Part shown: piece by piece, positions 58,103 to 64,000 of the stretch
Layout of the letters: every line of letters starts with the position of its first letter
How positions within the stretch are numbered: the first letter of the stretch is position 1
Assembly (NCBI RefSeq): GCF_027587205.1
Contig: NZ_JAPDOD010000014.1
Location: forward strand, 114,845 to 178,844
DNA: 64,000 nt
Direction of reading: 5' to 3'
DNA from: Solirubrobacter ginsenosidimutans
GTDB lineage: Bacteria > Actinomycetota > Thermoleophilia > Solirubrobacterales > Solirubrobacteraceae
Made by a program: the position numbers and the translations under genes
Notes under the pieces: generated by a model
Seen by the model: the letters and a program-made list of their open reading frames with translations, nothing else
What the model was told of the DNA's origin: nothing
The model's database searches: none

Positions 58103-58858
58103 ATGGTCTCTCGTACTCGGCGTTTCGCCGTGCCGGTCGTCGCGTGTCTCGGGGCGTTCGGGGTGTGTTCTTCAAGCGCGTTCGCGGCGGGTGGTGGTCT
58201 GTCGGTCACGCCGGCGATCCTCGAACACAAAGCGCAGCTCGGGAGCGTCGGGTCCTACACGCTCAACAACACGACCAACGAGACCCTGCGGGTGACGGTC
58301 ACCGTCCGCCCGTGGATGCAGCAGCTCAACGGCAACGTGCTCGCCGATCCCAAGGCGACCCTCACCCGCTACGTGCGGGCCACGAAGCAGACGTTCACGC
58401 TCGGCGCGGGCGCGAAGGCCCCGGTGTCCTTCCGGATGGTCCGGCGCACGTCGGCCGGCTCGCTCTACGGCAGCGTCGAGGCGTTCGGCAAGCCGACGAA
58501 CACCAAGGGCCGCAAAGGGATCATCCCGCAGTACCGGATCATCTCCTCGCTGCGGCTGAACCCGTCCAAGAAGTCGTACAAGCTCAAGACCGGTGCGGCG
58601 CAGGTGCGCTCGGGCACCCTGGTGCTGCCGGTGCGCAACCTCGGCAACACGATCGACCCGGTCAGCGGCACCTACACGCTGTCCGGCGCGGGCTCGCGCA
58701 ACGGCAACATCGCCGCCGTGAAGGTCATCCCCGGCAAGCTCGTCGGGCTCAACCTCGGCGCCACGAAGGGCATGAAGAAGGGCCGCTACACCGTGACCGC
58801 CTCGCTCGTCCAGGCGGGCAAGCGCATCACGGCACGTACCAGCGTCACGGTGCGCTGA
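58103..58858 (+). CDS. Secreted beta-rich protein of unknown function
   Basis: A 251-residue protein with GGAGGG seven bases before the ATG and a signal peptide (VSRTRRFAVPVVACLGAF to AFAAGGG). The mature part has alternating beta-strand-like stretches (LSVTPAILEHKAQLGSVG, SYTLNNTTNETLRVTVTV), an Ig-like/chaperone-like pattern of the kind found in secreted actinobacterial DUF916-type proteins. Lysine content is high. No catalytic motif is seen. The iron-alcohol dehydrogenase gene begins 19 bp after the stop in the same direction. Confidence 0.8.
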   Translation: MVSRTRRFAVPVVACLGAFGVCSSSAFAAGGGLSVTPAILEHKAQLGSVGSYTLNNTTNETLRVTVTVRPWMQQLNGNVLADPKATLTRYVRATKQTFTLGAGAKAPVSFRMVRRTSAGSLYGSVEAFGKPTNTKGRKGIIPQYRIISSLRLNPSKKSYKLKTGAAQVRSGTLVLPVRNLGNTIDPVSGTYTLSGAGSRNGNIAAVKVIPGKLVGLNLGATKGMKKGRYTVTASLVQAGKRITARTSVTVR

Positions 58859-58877
58859 TCGGGTAGGACTCCCGCCA

Positions 58878-60116
58878 ATGGCGCGGGAGTCGATCTTCAC
58901 CCTCGAGGCGACGCCGATCAAGTTCGGTCCCGGCTCGGTCGAGGACGCGGGCTGGGAGCTGCAGCGGCTCGGCGTGTCGCGGGCGTTGCTGGTGACCGAC
59001 CCGCGGATCCCGCACATCGACCGCGTCTGCGCGTCGCTGGGCGGCGCGGGGATCGCGGTCGTGATCTATGACCGGTCGCGGGTCGAGCCGACGCTCGACT
59101 CGCTCCAGGACGCGGCCGACTTCGCGCTTCAGGCGCACGTCGACGGCTTCGTGTCGGTGGGCGGCGGCTCCTCGATCGACACCGCGAAGGTCGCGAACCT
59201 GATCGTGTCCCATCCCGCACCGGTGATGGACTACGTCAACGCGCCCGTGGGCGGCGGGGTCGCGGTGCCCGGCCCGCTGAAGCCGCACCTCGCGATCCCC
59301 ACGACGTGCGGCACCGGCAGCGAGGCGACGACCGTCGCGGTGCTCGACATCCCCGAGAAGCGGGTGAAGACCGGGATCTCGCACCGCTACCTGCGCCCGT
59401 CGCAGGCGATCGTCGATCCGTCGCTGGCGACGTCGCTGCCGCCGGAGGTCGTGGCCTCGGCGGGGCTGGACGTCATCTGCCACGCGGCCGAGTCCTACCT
59501 CTCGCTGCCCTACACGGAGCGCGAGCGGCCTCCTTCCCCGGACAAGCGCCCGCCCTATCAGGGCGCGAACCCGGTCGCGGACGTCTGGTCGTCGAAGGCG
59601 CTGGAGTACGGCGGGCGCTTCCTGCGCCGGGCGGTGGCGTCCGGCGAGGACGTCGAGGCGCGCGGCGCGATGATGCTGGCCGCGTCGATGGCGGGCGTGG
59701 GCTTCGGCTCGGCCGGCGTGCACATCCCGCACGCCTGCGCCTATCCGATCGCCGGCCTCAAGCACGCCTACACGCCGCCCGGCTACCCCGACGATCACCC
59801 GTTCGTCCCGCACGGGATCTCGGTCATCGTCACCGCCCCGGCCGCGTTCCGGTTCACCTACGAGGCCGACCCGGAGCGCCATGAGGCGGCGGCGGCCCTG
59901 CTCGGTTCGCACGCGAGCGGGCGCGACGCGCTGCCCGACGTGTTGTCGGCGCTGATGGCCGACCTGGACGTCCCGACGCTTTCTCAGCTCGGGTACGACC
60001 AGGGCGACATCCCGGCCCTGGTCGAAGGTGCCCGCGCTCAGGCGCGGCTGCTCGTCGGCTCACCGCGCGAGGTCTCCGACGAGGACCTCGCTTCGATCCT
60101 GCGCGCGAGTCTCTAG
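58878..60116 (+). CDS. Hydroxyacid-oxoacid transhydrogenase-type iron alcohol dehydrogenase
   Basis: A 412-residue protein of the iron-containing alcohol dehydrogenase superfamily. FVSVGGGSSIDTAKVANL is the NAD-binding motif; metal ligands lie in LDVICHAAESY, GVHIPHACAYPI and HPFVPHGISV. Specific segments such as IPTTCGTGSEATTVAVLD, PYQGANPVADVWSSKAL and DVPTLSQLGY match the ADHFE1/HOT group, which transfers a hydride between 4-hydroxybutyrate (or similar) and 2-oxoglutarate with bound NAD. Length is as expected. It is followed by a 148-nt multibranched palindromic element before the convergent gene. Confidence 0.9.
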   Translation: MARESIFTLEATPIKFGPGSVEDAGWELQRLGVSRALLVTDPRIPHIDRVCASLGGAGIAVVIYDRSRVEPTLDSLQDAADFALQAHVDGFVSVGGGSSIDTAKVANLIVSHPAPVMDYVNAPVGGGVAVPGPLKPHLAIPTTCGTGSEATTVAVLDIPEKRVKTGISHRYLRPSQAIVDPSLATSLPPEVVASAGLDVICHAAESYLSLPYTERERPPSPDKRPPYQGANPVADVWSSKALEYGGRFLRRAVASGEDVEARGAMMLAASMAGVGFGSAGVHIPHACAYPIAGLKHAYTPPGYPDDHPFVPHGISVIVTAPAAFRFTYEADPERHEAAAALLGSHASGRDALPDVLSALMADLDVPTLSQLGYDQGDIPALVEGARAQARLLVGSPREVSDEDLASILRASL

Positions 60117-60119
60117 ACG

Positions 60120-60267
60120 CCCGGACGGAACTACGGTGGATCGCTGGCCAGATCCACGGTCGTCTCTGCCGTGCACCGGCAGGCGCTCGCATACTGGTGG
60201 TACGTGTGCGCCTGCCGGGGCCCGGCAGAGGCGGGCGGGGCCCGCCAGAATCCGCCGTAGCTCCGGG
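60120..60267. ncRNA. Multibranched palindromic element, candidate structured RNA or mobile repeat
   Basis: A closing stem CCCGGA/TCCGGG (60120-60125/60262-60267) and CTACGG/CCGTAG (60131-60136/60255-60260) encloses three hairpins: TGGATC/GATCCA (60137-60156), CTCTGCCG/CGGCAGAG with an inner CCGGCAGGCGC/GCGCCTGCCGG (60164-60230) and GGCGGGC/GCCCGCC (60230-60246). Almost every base is paired. It fills the gap between two convergent genes. Strand cannot be told, because the stems work on both. Confidence 0.6.
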
Positions 60268-60275
60268 AGGGCGTC

Positions 60276-60680
60276 TTAGCGCGCGTCGTCCCAGGCCATC
60301 GAGCTCATCCGCCAGCCGCCGGGCGTGAGCACGAACTGGGTCGAGATCGCGCCCGTGGCCGCGAACGCCGTGCCGTTCTGCACGCCGCGCTTCTCGTAGG
60401 AGCACCAGCGGTGGGCGACGGTCCCGAACGTCTGGTTGACCGCTTCCAGCTCGCCCTCATAGAACTCGGTCAGCGCGCCGGAGGCGACGAGCTCCGCGCG
60501 CGGCGCGATGAACTCGTCGACGGTGGTGACCTCCGGTGCGTCGCCGGTGTTGCGGATCAGCAGGCCGCCGGAGATGAAGAGGTCGCGGATCGCGTCGTAG
60601 CCGGGCTTGCCGCCCGCTTCGAACGAAACGGCGGCGAAGAATGCCCGGCTCAGGCGGGCCAGCTCGGCTTCGGTATCCAT
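60276..60680 (-). CDS. SnoaL/NTF2-like protein of unknown function
   Basis: A 134-residue protein with the NTF2-like layout: MDTEAELARLSRAFFAAVSF helix, GYDAIRDLFISGGLLIR, TVDEFIAPRAELV and a final strand TPGGWRMSSMAWDDAR. No catalytic residues stand out. It may be an enzyme of small cyclic substrates or an orphan fold. It is divergent from the SAM methyltransferase gene with a 28-bp gap. Confidence 0.8.
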   Translation of the reverse strand: MDTEAELARLSRAFFAAVSFEAGGKPGYDAIRDLFISGGLLIRNTGDAPEVTTVDEFIAPRAELVASGALTEFYEGELEAVNQTFGTVAHRWCSYEKRGVQNGTAFAATGAISTQFVLTPGGWRMSSMAWDDAR

Positions 60681-60708
60681 GGTGCGCGGGAGTCTAATCT
60701 CGGCCTCC

Positions 60709-62013
60709 GTGCTCCCCCTTTCGCAGTCCCCCGTCTGGCAGCAGCAGCGCGCGTTCTACGAGGACCGCGCGAGCGAGGCGTTCGCCGAGATCCCGCACCA
60801 GGCGGTGGACAACCCGTGGGTGGCGGCCGCGTACGCGCGCGTGATCGCGGGGTTCCTGCGCGACGCGGTGCTCGATCCGTCCGAGCCGGTCTACGTCCTC
60901 GAGCTCGGGGCGGGCGCGGGGCGCTTCGGGCACGGGCTCGCCCGCGAGCTGGGCGAGGGCTTCGTGTACGTGCTGACGGACTTCGCCGAGAGCCAGCTCG
61001 ACGACTGGGCCGCGCATCCCGGGCTCGAGGACGACCGCTTCGACTTCGCGCGGGTGGATCTGACGCAGCCGATCGCGCCGGTGCTGCGGCGGCGCGGGGT
61101 GACGCTGGGCGCGCTGAAGAACCCGCTGGTCGTGGTCGCCAACTACGTCTTCGACAGCATCCCGGCCGACGCGTTCGCGGTGGGTGACGGCGCGCTGCAC
61201 GCCTGCCTGGTCGATTCCGACTTCACGTTCACCCATGCGCCGGTGACGCCGTATGGCGACGAGGACCTCGACGCGCTGCTGGAGCACTACCGGGTGACGC
61301 TCGACGACACCGTGTTTACCGTGCCGACGGTCGCGTTGCGGGCGATCCGGGGCCTCCGTGCCTTGGCGGGCGATCGGCTGCTGGTGCTCGCCGCCGACAA
61401 GGCGCTGAGTACCGAGGAGGCGCTCGCCTACCGGGAGGCGCCCGAGCCCGCCCGCCACGGCGGCGCGTTCAGCCTGATGGTCAACTTCCACGCGCTGGGA
61501 TTCGTCGCCGCGCGCCACGGCGGGGAGCTGCTGCACGGCGGTGACCGGCATGCGGCGATCGACGTCGGCGCGCTCGTGTTCGGCGGTGGTGCACAGACGC
61601 GCGAGGCCTACCGCGACGCGATCGAGCGCTTCGGCCCTGGCGATCTCGCGACGCTCCTCGAGGGGGTCGAGCGGGCGGCGGGGGAGTTGTCGGTGGCGGA
61701 GCTCGTCGCCCTGCTGCGGCTCAGCGGGTGGGACGCGTCGACGCTGCACGCGGTGCTCGGGCCGCTCCGCGACCAGGCCGCGGAAGCCGACCCGGCTACG
61801 CAGGAGGACCTCCGGACCGCATTGTTCGAGATCGAGGAACGCCACTTCGCCGTCCCCGGCGACCACGACCTGCCGTTCGCGATCGGCCTGCTGTTGTTCG
61901 AGTTGCAGGACTACGAGGACGCGATCGAGTACTTCGAGGCGTCGCTCGAGCAGCACGGCCACGACCCGGCCACGGAGAAGAACATCGAGTTGTGCGAGGC
62001 GATGCTCAGCTGA
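60709..62013 (+). CDS. SAM-dependent methyltransferase-like protein with C-terminal TPR
   Basis: A 434-residue protein. YVLELGAGAGRFGHGLARELG at about residues 65-85 is the SAM motif I. Later VVVANYVFDSIPADAFAV recalls the MidA/NDUFAF7-like group, where such a protein methylates an Arg of complex I in mitochondria. The C-terminal part ends with a TPR-like unit (ALLFEIEERHF, LQDYEDAIEYFEASL). The GTG at 60709 is chosen as first start with family-like sequence (QSPVWQQQRAFYED). It overlaps the end of the M24 gene by 8 bp. Substrate is unknown. Confidence 0.8.
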   Translation: MLPLSQSPVWQQQRAFYEDRASEAFAEIPHQAVDNPWVAAAYARVIAGFLRDAVLDPSEPVYVLELGAGAGRFGHGLARELGEGFVYVLTDFAESQLDDWAAHPGLEDDRFDFARVDLTQPIAPVLRRRGVTLGALKNPLVVVANYVFDSIPADAFAVGDGALHACLVDSDFTFTHAPVTPYGDEDLDALLEHYRVTLDDTVFTVPTVALRAIRGLRALAGDRLLVLAADKALSTEEALAYREAPEPARHGGAFSLMVNFHALGFVAARHGGELLHGGDRHAAIDVGALVFGGGAQTREAYRDAIERFGPGDLATLLEGVERAAGELSVAELVALLRLSGWDASTLHAVLGPLRDQAAEADPATQEDLRTALFEIEERHFAVPGDHDLPFAIGLLLFELQDYEDAIEYFEASLEQHGHDPATEKNIELCEAMLS

Positions 62014-63142
62014 GGTCGCCGGGCGCGAGCCCCGTCGTCAGGGAGCTGATCCGCTCGGCGCCGTCGGCGGTCACGAGCAGCAGATCCTCGACCTGAACGG
62101 CGCCGAAGCCGGGCCGGCACAGGAAGGGCTCGATCGTGATCACGTCGCCGGGAGCGAACTCGGTTCCGGTGCGACCGACGCCGGGATCCTCGTGGATCTC
62201 GAGCCCGACGCCGTGGCCGAGCGCGGTCGGGAACCCCTCCATCACGGTCTCGCCCGGTTTGCGCTGGGTGTGGAAGCCGTGCTGTTCGAAGAAGTCGGCG
62301 GCCGCGTTCCACAGGTCGCTGCCGCGGACCCCGGGGCGGACGTTGGCGATCGCCTGCGCGTGCGCCTCGAGAACGAGCGCGTGCCAGTGGGCGATCTCGG
62401 GATCGGGCTCGCCGGCGACGAACGTCCGCGCGATGTCCGAGAAGCACGCCGACTCGCGGTCCTGCGGGGCGAGGTCGACGATCACGGGCTCGCCCTGCGC
62501 GATCGGACCCGTTCCGGGCCCGTGGCCGGTCGCGGTCTGCGGGCCGCGGGCGACGTGGAACGTCGCCAGCGCGGCGCCGTGGCTCTCTGCCGCTTGTCGC
62601 ACCAGGTCGCTCACCCGCTCACAGGTCAGCGGCTCGCCGTCTCTGTGGAGGATGCCGTCGCGAGCCTCAGCCTCATCCAGAGCTTGAGCCGCTGCCTTCA
62701 GGCCCGCCTCGGCGGCTTTCGTGGCGCGCCAGATGCCGCGCAGCTCGGCGGGCGTCTTGCTGCGGCGGCGGGTGCTGAAGAGCTCGCGATCGACGTGGAG
62801 CTCGATCCCGCCGGCGCGCAGGTGCTCCGCGGTCGCGAGTGGGAAGCTGGGCGGGACGGCGGCCTTCGTGATGCCCATGGCGCGGCAGGCGCGCAGGCGG
62901 ATCTCGAGCAGCGCGGCTTCGCGGCCGCTGGGGATCAGATCGTTCAGCCCGAGGTCGGTGAAGAGGTCGAGTTGCTGGAGGTCGGGCCGCGCCTGCGCGA
63001 TCGAGGCGGCGTCGAGGGCGGAGGTCGCCGCGAACGCCGCGCCGTCGCGCTCGCCGTAGAGGAACGGGTCGACGATCGCGGTGGGAACCTCGTGGCGCAG
63101 TTCGGGAGAGCGGATGGTGTCCGCGTCGATCAGGACGTCCAT
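62006..63142 (-). CDS. M24 family Xaa-Pro-type aminopeptidase
   Basis: A 378-residue enzyme. The N-terminal creatinase-like domain (MDVLIDADTIRSPELR) is followed by the pita-bread catalytic domain with all ligands: VIVDLAPQ, CFSDIARTF, LGHGVGLEIHEDPGV, ITIEPFL and VQVEDLLLV. It would remove N-terminal residues before proline, using two metals. The ATG at 63142 fits the family start; the frame continues upstream with non-family sequence. It ends on the methyltransferase gene with an 8-bp overlap, and the second AGTGGTC palindrome lies upstream of its start. Confidence 0.9.
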   Translation of the reverse strand: MDVLIDADTIRSPELRHEVPTAIVDPFLYGERDGAAFAATSALDAASIAQARPDLQQLDLFTDLGLNDLIPSGREAALLEIRLRACRAMGITKAAVPPSFPLATAEHLRAGGIELHVDRELFSTRRRSKTPAELRGIWRATKAAEAGLKAAAQALDEAEARDGILHRDGEPLTCERVSDLVRQAAESHGAALATFHVARGPQTATGHGPGTGPIAQGEPVIVDLAPQDRESACFSDIARTFVAGEPDPEIAHWHALVLEAHAQAIANVRPGVRGSDLWNAAADFFEQHGFHTQRKPGETVMEGFPTALGHGVGLEIHEDPGVGRTGTEFAPGDVITIEPFLCRPGFGAVQVEDLLLVTADGAERISSLTTGLAPGDLS

Positions 63143-63181
63143 GCGGCGGGACCGTAGCGCCGCGGCGATCCGAATCGGCCG

Positions 63182-63222
63182 AGTGGTCGCCAAGGCACCG
63201 CTCAGGTGCCTACGCGACCACT
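63182..63222. repeat. AGTGGTC-family palindrome, member 2
   Basis: AGTGGTCGC (63182-63190) with GCGACCACT (63214-63222), and an inner stem AGGCACC/GGTGCCT around GCTCA. GCCG outside the left arm and CGGC outside the right arm extend it with one bulge. It lies 40 bp upstream of the M24 start. Confidence 0.7.
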
Positions 63223-63292
63223 TCGGCTCGACGCGGCCGGCGGCCCGCGATGCGCCCACGGCCCCGCCGCGTCGTCGCGCCCCTGCCGGGGA

Positions 63293-63330
63293 GGTCGCAA
63301 AACCCCGCCTGAGGGGGCTAAGCGACCACT
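63293..63330 (-). terminator. AGTGGTC-family palindrome, member 3; terminator of the MFS gene
   Basis: On the minus strand the order is AGTGGTCGC, TTAG (with the MFS stop codon TAG), CCCC, CTCAGG, CGGGG, TTTT, GCGACC. The inner stem plus TTTT is a good intrinsic terminator for the transporter gene. Outer arms and TCAGG loop match the other two elements, so an insertion may have supplied the end of the gene. Confidence 0.7.
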
Positions 63331-64000
63331 GCCCCGGTGGCAGCGCGCCCGCGGCTCGCCGTCGCCAGCGCCGCCAGGCCCGCCGCGCCGGCGAGCGCGA
63401 AGACCGCGGTCGGGCCGACGGCCTCGGCGATCGAGCCCGCGAGCGCCGAGCCGAGCGCGGCGCCGACCGAGACGGCCGTCGCCAGCCACGCGAACGCCTC
63501 GGTCACGGTGCCCGCCGGGGCGGCGTTCTCGACGAGCGAGGAGACGACGGCGTAGGTCGGTGCGATGGCGGCGCCGGCGAGGAGCAGCACGCCGGCCAGC
63601 ACGAAGACGTTGAACGACCCGGCGGCGAGTGCCGCGTGCCCGAGCGCGAGCGCGACGAGCAGCGGCCGCAGCGGCGCCACGCCTCCGCGGCGCGCCAGCC
63701 ACACGCCGCCGAGCAGCGAGCCCATCCCCCAGACGCCGAGCAGCGGACCGGCGGCCGCGGTGTTCCCGAGCGCGCCGGCGGCGGTCGTCACGCCGATCTC
63801 GGTCGCGCCGAAGATCGCGCCCACGGCGCCCATCACGAGCACGAGCGTCCGCAGCGCGGACGACCGCAAGGCCCCGCCGCGCGTTGAGCCGCCGCCGCGC
63901 CCCACGTCACCGCCGCGCGCCGCGTCACCGCCGCGCGCCACGTCACCGCGCCGCCCCTCGTCGCCGCCGCGCGCCACGTCACCGCGCCGCCCCTCGTCGC
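63318..64000 (-). CDS. MFS transporter, C-terminal half (5' end outside window)
   Basis: At least 227 residues are present; the frame is open to the right edge. Six hydrophobic segments remain (LVLVMGAVGAIFGATEIGV, PLLGVWGMGSLLGGVWLARRG, then four more ending AAGLAALATASRG), the second half of a 12-helix MFS protein. The central cytoplasmic loop, rather than a normal linker, is a Gly/Arg/Asp-rich repeat (DEGRRGDVARGG in tandem), continuing beyond the edge. The stop codon lies inside the third AGTGGTC element. The substrate cannot be inferred. Confidence 0.85.
   Translation of the reverse strand, partial: DEGRRGDVARGGDEGRRGDVARGGDAARGGDVGRGGGSTRGGALRSSALRTLVLVMGAVGAIFGATEIGVTTAAGALGNTAAAGPLLGVWGMGSLLGGVWLARRGGVAPLRPLLVALALGHAALAAGSFNVFVLAGVLLLAGAAIAPTYAVVSSLVENAAPAGTVTEAFAWLATAVSVGAALGSALAGSIAEAVGPTAVFALAGAAGLAALATASRGRAATGAVVA
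63925..64000 (-). repeat. 36-bp tandem repeats encoding DEGRRGDVARGG
   Basis: At least two copies of a 36-bp unit, plus diverged half-copies toward 63890, encode DEGRRGDVARGG or DAARGGDVGRGG. They form the central loop of the MFS transporter and run off the window edge. Confidence 0.8.

Noticed and set aside
60120..60267. tRNA or tmRNA-like structure
   Set aside because: The branched fold suggested it, but there is no T-loop TTCRANNY, no CCA-like end and no acceptor/anticodon geometry.

Overview
The window is about 64 kb of very GC-rich, densely coded chromosome from a free-living actinobacterium. A GTP-type PEP carboxykinase, a giant NAD-dependent glutamate dehydrogenase, a mycofactocin-type glycosyltransferase, a LAL-type LuxR regulator, several ECF-like sigma factors and many secreted alkaline-phosphatase-superfamily or M28 enzymes together suggest the Thermoleophilia/Solirubrobacterales side of the phylum. 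That placement is inferred from gene types and base composition only. I see no rRNA, tRNA, CRISPR array, integrase or complete insertion sequence.

Left part (1-20.3 kb): a truncated secreted beta-propeller protein; an XRE - ImmA/IrrE protease - PIN-like cassette with its own perfect inverted repeat upstream, which looks like a toxin-antitoxin-type module; a NYN nuclease-like protein; a secreted M28 peptidase; an intact GGDEF-EAL membrane protein; a methyltransferase/TfoX-N pair; a sigma factor - cupin - inositol-phosphatase operon; an ABC-2 exporter; a stand-alone Clp-N protein; an amino-acid dehydrogenase; a small sigma factor; a LAL regulator; and a cyclopropane-type lipid methyltransferase.

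Middle (20.3-41 kb): a 1235-residue secreted enzyme fusing a type I phosphodiesterase to a 5'-nucleotidase; an enoyl-reductase-like protein divergent from an orphan MftF-like glycosyltransferase that carries a palindromic insertion and a PREPAAPA repeat tract; 1-Cys peroxiredoxin; a YkgJ-type protein; a 391-bp non-coding stretch holding two tandem copies of a roughly 180-190-nt structured unit; a PHB-depolymerase-type esterase; NAD-GDH next to PEPCK; a MaoC/malyl-CoA-lyase-like divergent pair; an AbiEi-DUF559-type protein; an SDR and a drug/metabolite exporter.

Right part (41-64 kb): LysR plus hydrolases, a 5'-truncated FAD oxidoreductase remnant, small secreted and acetyltransferase genes, a DHA2 exporter, a PhoD - papain-like - cupin operon, a sigma factor fused to an anti-sigma zinc finger, a membrane segment and a long cationic repeat tail, a second Clp-N protein, a hydroxyacid-oxoacid transhydrogenase-type dehydrogenase followed by a 148-nt multibranched palindromic element, an M24 peptidase and the end of an MFS transporter.

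Four candidates deserve the closest look: (i) a family of palindromes with outer arms AGTGGTCRC/GYGACCACT and a TCAGG-containing loop (25608-25646, 63182-63222, 63293-63330), one of them inside a coding sequence; (ii) the tandem structured units at 28832-29230; (iii) the multibranched element at 60120-60267; (iv) dispersed GGGGTCTGACCCC hairpins near 15.9 and 55.0 kb. All are read from sequence; none has been searched against databases.
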